NCBI RefSeq assembly: GCF_051622035.1
Contig: NC_135358.1
Coordinates: forward strand, 5,595,501-5,659,500
Reading direction: 5' to 3'
Length of the DNA stretch: 64,000 nt
DNA from: Arctopsyche grandis
Lineage: Eukaryota; Arthropoda; Insecta; Trichoptera; Hydropsychidae
Part shown: positions 48,201 through 59,255 of the stretch, in pieces
How positions within the stretch are numbered: position 1 is the stretch's first letter
How the letters are laid out: every line of letters starts with the position of its first letter
Notes under the pieces: generated by a model
The model's input: the letters and a program-made list of their open reading frames with translations, nothing else
Databases searched by the model: none
What the model was told of the DNA's origin: nothing
Position numbers and translations under genes: made by a program

Positions 48201-51200
48201 CCAAACCTCCTCTGACACATAGTCACCCGCTATTCTTATCAGATTTAATATCACGTCAACATACCTGTAAAGATAATTTTTACATTAAAAAAATGAAGAA
48301 AAAAAAGATTAATAAAAAATAAATCCTCAATAGATAACAAACCAAGTAAAGTCAGTTGCGTATTTTTCAGCCAAAATGGCAACTTTCAAAACCATCTCTT
48401 CCCGGATGGAATAATCAGCCGTTTCCAAATATGCGAGCATCTCTTGTACGATCTCCTCAGCATTGGACTTGTCACACATGGCGTACAATAAATCAACAGC
48501 CTGCTGGCGTACTGATACATCTTTTTCCATCTAAAAAACGATCACACAATTAAAAAGCATTCTATCGTTTTTAAAATCCAACACGATCCACTTTTATTAT
48601 CATATATATGTATATAATATCGCTATGTGTCTGTCTGTCTGAGATAACGCTCGCCGTCCTACAATAGTCGTTTCGATTCCACATATATATGTACGTCACA
48701 GCTAAACCACTGCCAAAACGTATATACGAATACAATAACAAAAGAAAATAACTTCTATATACACTGATCGCTACTAATTTTTCCGCTTGGCAGAGAATTT
48801 ACCACCTATCTATGAAAATTTATTTAATTAATTAATTAATTTTTCTATCGGTGTTTTATATTGTTTATATATAGATAGATAGGTAGGTGGTTTTTACCAT
48901 TTTTTTTTCATATTAAACAATTAAATATATTTAAAAGGTATTTGAAAAAAATTCTACCGAGTGGGAATCAAACACATGACCGACGACACATTTCTTTTCA
49001 TTTTTTTTTATTTAATAACTTAAAATGCTGACACCCATGCGATGATATGTCATTGGGTACAACACTAGTTATTATATATATAAAGACGCTATTCTGTGTG
49101 TGTGCGGGGGATATTATGTGTGTAACGCTAGCCGAACATAATAAATCGATAAAAAGCCTAAACTTTGTATAAATTCATTCGTCGAGACATTTCCGCGGTG
49201 TCAAACCCTGCGAAACCACAAATATCCTCTTATAGGTATATCTGAGCTCAACAGGGTTCAACCACTAAGCCAACGTCGATTCTTCATTTGGGCTTTTTTT
49301 TTTATCAATATTAATCGAAATTGCTTACTTCACGTCATAATAATTGTATTTAGCGAGGTTTTGAACCATTTTTTTGTTTTCATATTAAACAATTAAATAT
49401 AAATATTTTAATTTAAATTAATTATATTTTAACGATATTTGAAAAATAAAATGAAATCGAAATCGCGGGTGTCGAAACCAGATACTTCTCAGTCATTAGG
49501 TTATTGCCTTCACCATAACTAGACATACATAACTCCTGAACATATTTATCCATTTAATTGAATATTATATATAGGAATACAGCTTCTTTACGGTTGTCTT
49601 CAGAACTCTGCCTTCTTTTTGTCAATATTAATCGAAATTGCTGAAGTCACGCGATATAAAAAAATACGTAACGGTAGTTTTGTTTAGCGAAGTTTTAAAC
49701 CATTTCTTTTCATATTATCCGATTCCGATTTCGACTTCGATTTTGACTTTGGGTTTTATTATTTCACTATTTTTTTTATTGCATAATTTGTTAGGCATAA
49801 TCCATGCGATGATATTTCGTCGGGCATGTCACTAGTACCTTCATAGACAGTATAACAACATCCTCATGTTTCTTTACAGCCTCGTGAGAAAACTCCGAAG
49901 TTGCAAGGTGACACATTGATTCTAGAGCCAAGTAGCGAAGATTCGTTTCACGGTTACTCAAAAATTGTCCCAGTTGATTGCAGGCACGAACCAGTAGATT
50001 GGCTTCGCTGTAACAGAAAATGAAAATTATCAAAATAACACAATAGAACTGAACTAATTAAGTCATAGAATGACACTTACCTGTCGTTATGTATGATTAA
50101 GCTAATGGCTTCGAACAACACGGCATTCTTAGCGTTGCTATGCTGAACTTTTTTAGACTTGGGCGGTTCTTGAGCTTTGTTCAGTATCGTTTCTAGACAT
50201 TCGGACAATCTACCCCTGACGCCGGGTTCATCGGCAGCCGGCGGCGAATAGTTCTGCAAAAGCCTCAACAGTTTAACGGAGAGCCACGGCGCCGGCACGA
50301 AGTAATAAGTATAGTCCTGCAAATCGGTATAGCTCGCAGTCACAATCTGAAATAAAATCAAACATTCAATAAATAGAACATAACGACTTTGACGTGTGTT
50401 AGTTTTGCGCATTTAATTTACCCGGCTCAGCCTGGAGACGGCCAGATTCACACATCCTTTATATTCGTCTGGATTTTTCTTAACGAGTGCATCGATTAAG
50501 GACGTAGCTGCCGTGACGACGCCCATATGTTGATCGTTCAGCAGATGGATGATGCGAGACGTCCATTCCTCTCCCGGTATGATTTCAGGACACGTACGGA
50601 ACAATCGAAGGAAGCAAAGGGCGGCCGATTGCTTGACAACGTCCATCGTATCTCTACGAATATGATCAAAATACTAAATAGTAATATTTTATAAAAATTT
50701 GACATAATAATTCACAAAACGTAAACCTTTGATTATTATAAATAAATATTTTATGTTTCGTTTGACGTACCCTGAAACGAGCAACTTGGGTATTTCAGTG
50801 CCGAAAGCTTCAGCCATATCTTTGCTGCCGATATTAGCGATGCACTGAAGAGCAAGATTGACGTGGATCGGATTGCGGGATTGAAGATCATTTTTGATGT
50901 TTTGAATGATCAAATATATTAAATCGCTGTTTGTGTTGACGAGGACCGATATGAATAAATATCCCTAAAATACAAAAATTCAAAGTAGACGTTCTGATGA
51001 ATAAAATAGTGTGAAATTGAAAACCAAACGTACAATTTGCTTTTCAGAATATTTATTCGACGACAGAAGATTCACGGCTTCCATATGTCCAAAGTCGATG
51101 TCGTGTCCGAGCAGAAATATGAACAGCAATTTGCAGACATATTTCTTTTTCTGGTATCCGTCGAGGGTTTTATCGCCTTTGAATTTGCTGCGGATGTTGG

Positions 51201-51395
51201 CGAGCTCCTTATTGATACGTTTGATCTCCGCCTCTTTGCTTTTGCCTATAAAAACACACGGAAAATTTAAACACATCACAGTCGGCTTCAAACATATCAA
51301 TCGCTAGACGATAATCGTAAATCCCACTTACAATTTCTTATGTCGGATATGAACACAGCCAAACCTCGCATTCCATCTCCCCGGACAGCCGGCAT
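45264..51395 (-). CDS. AP-2alpha: AP-2 complex subunit alpha (alpha-adaptin)
   Basis: Seventeen coding exons: 51332-51395 (exon starts at 51408), 51034-51245, 50771-50964, 50422-50653, 50081-50346, 49839-50007, 48343-48530, 48132-48264, 47926-48057, 47645-47842, 47383-47555, 46340-46498, 46136-46267, 45927-46057, 45710-45854, 45421-45625, 45264-45341. All phases agree, giving 936 residues, close to fly AP-2 alpha. The N-terminus [20 protein letters not shown] and the PIP2-binding KKKY (54-57) are conserved. The helical trunk runs to about 620, followed by a short hinge with DLLGL, a clathrin-box-like motif, and the appendage from about 707, ending CDLLSDQF. The protein links clathrin, cargo and accessory factors at the plasma membrane. 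An acceptor precedes the start exon, so a 5' UTR intron lies upstream. Introns 6 and 11 hold transposon-derived DNA. Confidence 0.95.
46539..47344. mobile_element. ~800-bp near-palindrome (foldback element) in AP-2 alpha intron 11
   Basis: The two halves are inverted copies of roughly 380-400 bases around a short centre near 46936-46974. The outer parts are arrays of ACAAAACGCTCAC-like units (left) and their complements (right). Inner parts pair, for example TATCCTATCACAGATTAATA with TATTAATCTGTGATAGGATA, and ATTAATAAGGA with TCCTTATTAAT. This is the layout of a foldback transposon or of a tail-to-tail duplicated element. It contains no gene. Confidence 0.65.
48595..49836. mobile_element. two head-to-tail Helitron-like units in AP-2 alpha intron 6
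   Basis: Two related units end alike: TGCGATGATATGTCATTGGG then ACACTAGT at about 49069, and TGCGATGATATTTCGTCGGG then CACTAGT at about 49835. The second begins TATTATATATATAAAGACGC just after the first ends, and both have GTGTGTCTG-like starts. TATTAATCGAAATTGCT recurs inside. A CTAG-containing 3' end and a TATA-rich start without target duplication suggest non-autonomous Helitrons. Class not proven. Confidence 0.45.
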
Positions 51396-51408
51396 GTTGC
51401 CCCTTGAC

Positions 51409-51657
51409 CTGCAAATCGACACATGTAGAAAATTTGTACAAAAAAATTAAACATAATTATATCACGCCCACATCAGTGTGGACCAGTTATAAATTTCTTA
51501 TCACGCAACACACCTAGTGATAATAATAATAGTGTATTCAATACTTTCGCGCAACGAATAAACGTTTTTGAAATAAAATTGTGCTTATGATCGTGTAATT
51601 GTTAATCGTCAGTTTGTAGAGCTCGCGAAATGCTATCAAGAGAAAGCATGAATGATG

Positions 51658-51697
<40 letters not shown>

Positions 51698-53254
51698 TGC
51701 AATGAACAGGATATGTACGTATAAACTGTTATATGTATGTATGTCAATTCATTCTAATGAAACATTAAAATAAAATTTATAATCAGTTTGGTATTTTTAA
51801 AACATTTAATATAAAATGAATTTCAGATATGATAGTTAACCAAAAACCAATTATGACTGATTTGAGTCATCATCGAATAAGGATATTATATTAAATTTCA
51901 GAATCATAATAAATATGAATCCACTGATGTGTAAAATGTTACCTCACGTTTCAAACACACTCATTCCCATACATATATGTAGATAGTGAAAACTAATACA
52001 GTACACTTCGATTTATCAAAATAGATAAGTGAAATCCAAGAAAATCGATTCGATTACTGGCGAATATATGTTTAAATGTATGTAAATGATTTTCATGAAC
52101 GATTTGGATTAGAAACAAGATGATTTGCTTTCAGGTTAACAGGTTAACCCACATATTGAACAGTTTTTCTTAACCTTTAAAGTATAATCAATATGCTAAA
52201 GCAAATGCTAACCAGGGCTGTAGAGTCAAAATTTACTGACTCTGACTCCGATATTAACCTTAACGATTTTAATAAGAACGACTTTTCTTGCCAACGTATG
52301 AAATCATTAGTAATAAGAAGAGGTATGTAAAAATGGTAACGATTTTTAAATACAAAAAATTAAAGGAATTTTAAAAAAATCATTAAAAATTGACCCAATT
52401 TGTTGAAATATTGGTAATGAATTAAAAGAAATTACATTAATAGTGTATGTGTATGAATTTCATACACAAATCAATGAGAATAAAAAAAGTATGAGAAATA
52501 ATCGGTTTTGTTCACAAAATATCAAAATACCTACAATTCGATTTTATTTGTAGTGTACTTTTAAAATCATGATTTTCATAAAAAAAATTGGTGGATTTAC
52601 TTCAGTAAAATTTGAGACTTTAGTTGACACATACTGTAATACTATTACTTGAAGAAAATATTAGAACGGAGTCGGAGTAAGTTGCCTTTTTTTGTGACTC
52701 TGACTCTGCTTGAAATGCTCCGACTCCACAGATCTGATGATAATTGAAGATATGTATATGTAATACTAATATTAGATTTTTCCTTTAAAACAAATCGGAC
52801 AATTATTCCTGAATCGGTGACTAAAAATAGAAGCAGATAAGAAAATGGCATAACATATTACGTTAGAAAAATATATCAAAATATGGTTCATTTATACATG
52901 CGATTCTTTTCATTACGAAGAAACTATGCACATATTTCAAATCAAATAAAGAAAAGGCAACTAAAAATCCATAGCAATAGGAAAGTAATACATTTCACTC
53001 AATGTTTAATATCAGAAATGTAACGTTTTTTAATATGTGCATGTCTAAATGTGCCAACAGGTGTTCTAATTTTATTTCCGATTTGGCACATTCAGCCGAC
53101 TACTTGCTCGACTGAAAGGAAATGAAATCAAAAAATTGTACTCAGTAAAACTGACGATATTAAAATATACTGCATTGAAAGTGTATTGATTTTACTTATG
53201 TATGTACTGTCATAAGATTTACAATGTCTCTCTGTAGGAAATGGTACTTATTGA
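51409..53254 (-). other. inferred first intron (5' UTR) of AP-2 alpha
   Basis: AT-rich, with a TA microsatellite at 51660-51694 and no coding exon. It lies between the acceptor before the start exon and the GC-rich candidate first exon. Confidence 0.4.
51660..51694. repeat. TA microsatellite
   Basis: Uninterrupted run of TA dinucleotides in the upstream AP-2 alpha intron. Confidence 0.9.
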
Positions 53255-53399
53255 TTATGACGCGCGGGTGAATTGTTTAGCAATTTTCATCATTCGAAGA
53301 ACGAGATTGATACAGAGTGCTAATTCAATCATAGAGCAGCCCCGCTTATGTAAAATCGAACGGAAAAACCGTCGATAGGATCCGTGACAGAAAGAAACG

Positions 53400-54080
53400 T
53401 CAAATGGAAAGGGCAGGGTCCTCATTAACCATCTAAGGTGCGAGGTGAGAAAATTGAATAGCGCCACATAGGACGTGCACCGTGCTAGTCGGTATTGTCG
53501 AATTTTGAATGACATTTGCCGCGGAACAATGGGCGTTACGGACGAGGGCAATAAGGCGCATAATCGAGTGTCGATCTGGAGTGGTGTGTTGGTGTGTTGG
53601 TGGTGTTGGTGTCGGTGTCGGTGTCGGTGTTGGTGGTGGTGGTGGTGGTGGCAGTGGGCGGCCGGCGTTTCCCCGCGGTTGGCGAATTTGTTGGTGATAA
53701 GGGGCGAACCGGCGCGCACACACACACGCGCGCACGCAGATAAGGTGCGTGCGGGGCGGAGGGGCGCGAGGGCGGGTGGGGGCGCAGCGGGTGGGGGCGC
53801 GGGCGCTGCGCCCTCTGCCACTGTAAGAAATGAGGGGCGATGACAGCGACGAGGACTCACCCGCTCGCCGATTCGGCGACAGCGACAGCGGCAGTGGCAG
53901 CGGCGACGGCAGCGGCAGCAGCGGCGACTGTCACCGACACGAACACGGCCACCAACACAACCGTTGGCTCGCGAACTCCGTTGTCTCTTTCGGTGACAGG
54001 TGCCTGAAACCTTTGAGCAAGGCGTTGTGCAATCGAACGGCTCAACGGCTCAACGACTCAACAGCTCGACGACTGAATGG
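53400..54080 (-). promoter_or_regulatory. GC-rich island, candidate AP-2 alpha promoter and noncoding first exon
   Basis: By far the most CG-rich part of the window. It holds GGTGTC/GGT repeats (53583-53657), CA/CG runs (53715-53740) and GGCAGC-type repeats (53870-53930). On the minus strand a good donor (GCGAGCGG, then GTGAGTCC) ends a candidate exon at 53861. This fits the orphan acceptor in front of the AP-2 alpha start exon at 51408. Long open frames here are low-complexity products of the repeats. Inference from composition, strand and splice signals. Confidence 0.45.
53583..53657. repeat. GGTGTC / GGT minisatellite
   Basis: Runs of TTGGTG, then GGTGTC, then GGT units; on the other strand the translation is poly-His or poly-Thr-like, depending on frame. 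Confidence 0.85.
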
Positions 54081-54084
54081 TTCA

Positions 54085-54217
54085 ACGGCGGGTCTACCTC
54101 ACGGCGCCGAAAGTGAAAAAGTCGAAAAAGCAAATATCGGAAGGCAAACATCGAAAATCGAAAGATTTTAAGTCGAAAGATGAAAAAGGTGCATGGTAAG
54201 CGGTACTATATATATAC
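54085..54217. repeat. dispersed repeat shared with 55384-55500
   Basis: Shares GCGGGTCTACCTCACGG, TATCGGAAGGCAA, ATCGAAAATCGAAAGAT and TTAAGTCGAAAGAT with 55384-55500. A CTCAACGGCTCAACGACT-like motif occurs near both (about 54043 and 55750). Confidence 0.6.
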
Positions 54218-55103
54218 CAGTAGCGGCTCGTGAAAATTCATAGTGGTGGGGCTGATCAAATTAAAACAAAAATAGCATGTGTAGGCGGGGTAGCGATGTG
54301 TTGACCGTATCCCGGCCTAACGAAACACTGTTGTGTGGTTCAAAGATGGGGTCACCAATGTAGGCGGGGTACGATGTGTTGACCGTGCTGTTGAATGATC
54401 AGAAGGTTGCGTAGATCACGTCGGGGTAGTACCAATGTAGGCGGGGTAGCGATGTGTTGACCGCTTCGAAGGCTGCGTGGCTCTTAGTCGGGGGTCACCA
54501 GTTATGGTGAGGTTGGAAGTTGACTGCACTGTGGGCTGCTTTGTTGACTGCTTTGAAGGCTGCGTGGCTCTTAGTCGGGGGTCACCAGTTATGGTGAGGT
54601 TGGAAGTTGACTGCACTGTGGGCTGCTTTGTTGACTGCTTTGAAGGCTGCGTGGCTCTTAGTCGGGGGTCACCAGTTATGGTGAGGTTGGAAGTTGACTG
54701 CTTTGAAGGCTGCGTGGCTCTTAGTCGGGGGTCACCAGTTATGGGGATCTAGTCTTATTGTGAAGGTCTTCTTCACCACCAGTCCGCCATGTATTTTAAT
54801 GGTGGCGGCGTGTTTCGACCGTTTTGGTTCCACTCGACTGGTAGGGGCGTTCCGCCTGAGTTTAATATAATGACTGCAGGTGCATGTCGTCTGGGTTTCG
54901 GGAATGTAGTTTGTTGTTGCGGAATATTCTCGAAGGTTTCGATGACGATGACGACGACGAGATTCCTACACACGCATATGTACTATACTGGGAGGTCTGC
55001 AGCCCGCAGCCTATGTAAACGACAAAAATAGCATGCATTTGTACTGTACTGGGGGGGGGGGGGGGACTGCAGCCCCGCAGCCCATATGGACGAGCCGCCA
55101 CTG
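54218..55103. mobile_element. hAT-like non-autonomous element with 8-bp target duplication
   Basis: Left end CAGTAGCGGCTCGT; the right end ACGAGCCGCCACTG is its inverse with one mismatch. ATATATAC lies on both sides (54210-54217 and 55104-55111), the 8-bp duplication of hAT elements, though in TA-rich DNA where chance matches are easier. No transposase. It contains GTAGGCGGGGTAGCGATGTG repeats (starting near 54283, 54361 and 54437), an 87-base minisatellite, and a poly-G run near 55052. Confidence 0.65.
54468..54745. repeat. 87-bp minisatellite inside the hAT-like element
   Basis: Units starting GAAGGCTGCGTGGCTCTTAG begin at 54468, 54555, 54642 and 54705. The spacings are 87, 87 and 63 bases; the short unit lacks a 24-base piece. 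All spacings are multiples of three, so a frame on each strand stays open through the array. Confidence 0.85.
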
Positions 55104-55124
55104 ATATATACTATGGTAAACGGA

Positions 55125-55358
55125 CTACTAGTCATATGTAAACCAGTCACAGGACAACCGGTCGTTCTAGATCAGTCACACGTGATCACTCGCACACTAA
55201 AACTAGTCACGAGAAAACTGGTTGACCGATTTTAGGGTGTGAGCAGTTTTCTCGTGACCAATTTTAGGGTGTGACCAGTTTTCTCGTGACTAGTTTTAGT
55301 GTGACGGGTGATCACGTGTGACCGATCTAGAGCGACCGGTTCACATTTGACTAGTAAT
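55125..55358. repeat. foldback inverted repeat
   Basis: The left arm (ACTAGTCATATGTAAACCAG, then CACACGTGATCACTCGCACA and ACTAAAACTAGTCACGAGAA) is the imperfect reverse complement of the right arm, with about 60 bases between. The centre repeats GATTTTAGGGTGTGA-CAG and CAGTTTTCTCGTGACCA motifs. Probably a small inverted-repeat transposon relic. Confidence 0.65.
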
Positions 55359-55380
55359 CACCGAACCATATAATATATAT

Positions 55381-55674
55381 CAGTGGCGGGTCTACCTCAC
55401 GGGCCCGAATGTGAAACGCCCGAAAACGCAAGTATCGGAAGGCAACGATCGAAAATCGAAAGATCTTAAGTCGAAAGATATAAAAAAGAATGCATGGTAA
55501 ACGTGACCAATCAGTGGCATGCGGTGAAATTATCTCTCTTTTTGTCATACAGCCTTATTTAATGTGCGCGCGCAGGATACGGGAGAAAAAGCCTGTTCCT
55601 CTTGTATCCTGCTCGCGCAAACAAAGTGAGGATATACGACGGGGGGAGAGAGAGAGTTCTTCCGCACGCCACTG
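55381..55674. mobile_element. possible small hAT-like element
   Basis: Starts CAGTGGCGG and ends CGCCACTG. The flanks ATATATAT and ATATACAT differ at one position. The left part carries the repeat shared with 54085-54217. Confidence 0.35.
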
Positions 55675-55831
55675 ATATACATATATACTAACCGTTTTTC
55701 ATATGTATGCATGGTAAACGAACATTTTCGACTTTTTGACGGTCTCCCCTCAACGGCTCAACGACTGAATGGCTGTCTCATTTGTCGCAGCCAATTTCAC
55801 TCTCATTATATATCCTATCCTTGAACAATCT

Positions 55832-56501
55832 TGTACAGACTCCAGGGATGTTCAACTCGAGAGCACCCCGGAAGTCGGTTTCGTAGAAGCTCGTGGTAAG
55901 CGTGGGCGGGGCTGGTTTCCTCCAAGGGATCTACAGGTCGTCGTCTGCGGTCTGGTCTCTGCTGCTGTCGGCTCGGCTCGATGTATATCTCTCTCTCTCT
56001 CGTACAGTGTGCGTAAGTGAGGGTGATACGGGACAAAGGCGGGAAATTGAATAGTAATGAAAACAGGTTATAATTCTGTTTGTAAGGTAACTGTATTTTA
56101 TCTATATATATATATATATATATACCCAGAGATCAAGCAGGGGGCAAAAAAGGGGGGGGGGGAGTCCGACTTGAAATTAGCGCGCACGTGTTCAAGAGGT
56201 TATGATAACCTCACTCAACCACGTGGCTACGTGATCTGACTTCGACGAAGAGAGACCAGGAATTCCTCACTTCTCACCGGACGTATACTGAAGCTGTACT
56301 TCCAGTATCGTCTGCCGATCAAGGCTGAGCTGATCGGGACTCGGTGGTGGGAACCAACTCGGTAGCGAACAGAGATGTTCACTCGACCGACGCGGAAAAC
56401 GAATAGGAGGCGTGGACGCGCGCTCTGCGCCGATCTCCCTCCAAAACGGCTCCTTTGGTCGTAACGCCACGAAAGCTGACCATGAAGACTTGGTCGGAAC
56501 A
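55832..56501 (-). repeat. 3' LTR of the BEL/Pao element
   Basis: Downstream LTR in the sense direction of the element. Contains a TA microsatellite (about 56103-56124) and a poly-G run (56151-56161) where it differs in length from the other LTR. Confidence 0.92.
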
Positions 56502-56945
56502 TACTCCCCCCGTTGGAAGTCAGAGGATCGAATTCCAAAACAAATAAGAATTAATGGTGCACAAGCGACTAATGAAATACACAAAAACCAAGCAAATAAG
56601 CAAAAAAATAACAAAAAAACAAAAAACAACACAACAAATAACCCAGTCAGCAAACAAAATAACATTAGTCCATCGTCAATTTCCCATCCTACATAAGCAG
56701 CTGACTAAGCCGGCAAGAAACAAACAAAAAATAGACAAACAAACAACCAAAACACCAACAAATAACCAACACCAATGCTAGGTAACAATATTGTTCAATC
56801 GTTATATGTCCCAATCTATCCTGATAGCTCTATTACAAAGCACCAATCAAACCAACAAGAGAAGCATAAAAGAAAAGCAACTCAAAAACTTAAGTTAAAA
56901 CACATAAACTGAATCCACAACACAGATACAAACAACGCGCCAACT

Positions 56946-59255
56946 TTAATGTGGGACGTTATGAACGTTCGCCACACCGTTGCACAAATTCACTGAGTGC
57001 TGCTCGACTGGCAGTCGAGCTACTCGCCGGACTGCTCGCTTGGTGTTGCTGATGGAGGAGTAGTAGGACCTACTCCTGTGCCCCTGTCTGCCAGGGGCCG
57101 CTGCTGCATGTGCTGGTGTGGTAGCACCCTCGCTCCGGGTTGATCGACCAGATCCTCCTGCTGTTGCGCAACTAGTGGTGCGCCAACTAGGAACTGGCCA
57201 GGAGTTATGGGAGCTGGGTTGGGAAGGTCGAAAGATGTGAGGGTTAAAGGGCGCGGGTACATTGCGCTTCGGCAAGCGGAATCTTCGTTCCGCGTAAATA
57301 CGCGATTCGTCCAGGGGACGCGTAACTGTCTTGACTGGACGTCTCGCGCCAAAACAAGATAACGGATCACGACCCGTTGTGTGATGGCAATTCCGAGAAT
57401 CGCTTGAAACTGTGGGCGCTTCTAGAGAGCCGCCCAATATCCAGCCGAAAGCTGTATTCATCATCGCGATGCGTCCTCCTCTGTCACCGCGTGACTTGGA
57501 GGGAACTAAAATGGTATGTTTGCCATTGCGTAACATCGCATGATAGGCGTCGCTGCCTATCACCATATCCACTGTACCGGGAATATCGAATGACGGATCG
57601 GCAAGGGGGAGATGAAGCGGCAAATGGCTCCGAATCTCGGACACGTTGCGCGATGGAAGTTGATTCGCGATCTCGGGCATGATTGCGCAATCGAGATCAA
57701 CACTGGAGCCCTGATTGGGGATGTGCGGTAGAATTCGAATTACCGCGCCACTAGTAATGGACGTCCTATTTGAACCTATTCCTACCAGGTTGACGTCCAT
57801 CCTTTTCGACTTTAAGGCGAGTCGCCTTCTTAAGTCTTCAGAGATGAGGTTGAGTTCGGAGCCGTTATCTAACAATGCTCGAACCTTGTGCGAACGCCCA
57901 TCTCCGCCGCGAACTTGTACTTCCACGGTGGATAACAGGACAGTTCGGGCGTGAGAAGGCGATACGCGTCTCACCGAGTGTAAAACCAACGATGATTTTA
58001 CGGGTTTGGCGTTCTCTGATTTCTTTGGGCTCCGATAATGTTTGGCCTTATTTGAAGGCGAAGTTTGGTATGGAGTTGAGTCATGTAACATGGTGTGATG
58101 GGCATGACCGCATTTGAAGCATCTCTGCTTTGTTTGGCACGCGTGAACTATGTGCCCTGGCCTCAAGCAGTTGAGACATAGTCGACGTTTTATGGCGTTC
58201 GACCTACGCTCATCACCGCTCATTTGGCGGAATGATGGACAGGCTAGCAGAGAATGACTTCCGCTGCAGTGGATGCAGGAGGGGCTTTCCCCTCCCACAT
58301 GTAAAGCGGCCGCCCTTTGGCCAGTAGCGGTTCTTGGTCGAAGATTTGACTCGCCTTTTAAGACGTAGTCGGCATTTGCCATCGACTGGCAATGGAGCGT
58401 CAAAAATTCGATGAGTTTGTGGTAAGTGCAATCCTCATATTTTGGCGCTTGAAGCTCCCATTGTCGAACCGTGTATCGATCGAGCTTCCTCGTGATGCAC
58501 ATGACCAAAATGTCGTCCCACGTTTCGACCGGGACGCCTAAGTTGGCCAGTGCACGGACATGCATGTTCGCATCGTCTATGCAACGATGCAAACTTGCGT
58601 AACTATTAGACGCAACTTGTTCCGCGTCTAATATTGCTCTAATATGGGACTGAACAACAATTTTTTTATTGTTGTAGCGCTGCTCCAGAATGGACCAAGC
58701 GCGGGAAAAGGAATCATCAGCTAACTCTAAGCCACTGACTACACGATTGGGTTCTCCCTTTAGGACTGCCAACAAGTATTGGAAACGGGCGATTTGAGAA
58801 GTTTCGCCGGCCATCGCGACCAAGAAGCGTTGCGAAAAAAGGGGCCAATTTTGGATGTTGCCCTCAAACGTGGGCAACTCCAACCGGGGCAATTTGATTG
58901 CTATATTTGATTGCGGTATGGGTGATTGCGGCACAGGTGTAATGGCGGATGCAGCGACATCTACCGGCGGAATGCCCAATTGCGGCTCCCGCACTCTGAG
59001 CATCTCCATACATCGCTCGAGGGCGATAAAATAGTCCGTTTCAAATTTGTCGATGACGGACTCAGAGGCCCGAGCCTCCGCTTCGTCCAGCTCGTCAAGC
59101 TGAGCTTGGACCGATTCGAACTCGGACAACAACGGTTTAATTAACTCAAGTCTGATTTTGAGCATGGAAATGCTCAGATCTCCCTCCAATTTGTTTGCAT
59201 TTTTTGTTAAGCGTGAGCGAATACCTTTACGCGTTTTCCGATGCTCATCAGCCAT
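56946..59255 (-). CDS. BEL/Pao Gag-protease polyprotein, pol deleted
   Basis: One open frame. It is open from 59333, but the likely start is the ATG at 59255 (MADEHRKTRKG), giving 769 residues. The first half carries the BEL/Pao Gag domain (LPRLELPTFEGNIQNWPLFS and later RAWSILEQRYNN). Zinc knuckles follow at about 327-391 (CIHC, CLNCLRPGHIVHAC, CFKCGHAHHTMLH). The retropepsin-like protease has LLDNGSEL at about 461-468, Asn where Thr or Ser is usual, and ends near AFGWILGG. The frame then changes character; a second frame (57020-57370) contains LPNPAPITPGQFLVGAPL, resembling the integrase C-terminus of this clade. A deletion therefore joins protease to the end of pol, and the last 130 or so residues are out of the ancestral frame. 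Confidence 0.85.
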   Translation of the reverse strand: MADEHRKTRKGIRSRLTKNANKLEGDLSISMLKIRLELIKPLLSEFESVQAQLDELDEAEARASESVIDKFETDYFIALERCMEMLRVREPQLGIPPVDVAASAITPVPQSPIPQSNIAIKLPRLELPTFEGNIQNWPLFSQRFLVAMAGETSQIARFQYLLAVLKGEPNRVVSGLELADDSFSRAWSILEQRYNNKKIVVQSHIRAILDAEQVASNSYASLHRCIDDANMHVRALANLGVPVETWDDILVMCITRKLDRYTVRQWELQAPKYEDCTYHKLIEFLTLHCQSMANADYVLKGESNLRPRTATGQRAAALHVGGESPSCIHCSGSHSLLACPSFRQMSGDERRSNAIKRRLCLNCLRPGHIVHACQTKQRCFKCGHAHHTMLHDSTPYQTSPSNKAKHYRSPKKSENAKPVKSSLVLHSVRRVSPSHARTVLLSTVEVQVRGGDGRSHKVRALLDNGSELNLISEDLRRRLALKSKRMDVNLVGIGSNRTSITSGAVIRILPHIPNQGSSVDLDCAIMPEIANQLPSRNVSEIRSHLPLHLPLADPSFDIPGTVDMVIGSDAYHAMLRNGKHTILVPSKSRGDRGGRIAMMNTAFGWILGGSLEAPTVSSDSRNCHHTTGRDPLSCFGARRPVKTVTRPLDESRIYAERRFRLPKRNVPAPFNPHIFRPSQPSSHNSWPVPSWRTTSCATAGGSGRSTRSEGATTPAHAAAAPGRQGHRSRSYYSSISNTKRAVRRVARLPVEQHSVNLCNGVANVHNVPH

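Noticed and set aside
53255..53860. 201-codon open frame on the minus strand, Pro/Ala/His rich
   Set aside because: It spans the GGT, CA and GC-rich simple repeats, which keep several frames open on both strands. The His and Thr runs are products of the GGTGTC array and no domain is present.
53475..54171. Open frames on the plus strand in the same GC-rich island
   Set aside because: Low-complexity shadows of the repeats, with no conserved sequence.
57020..57370. Separate gene in the second frame of the BEL/Pao element
   Set aside because: It reads as the remnant integrase C-terminus left by the internal deletion, not an independent gene.
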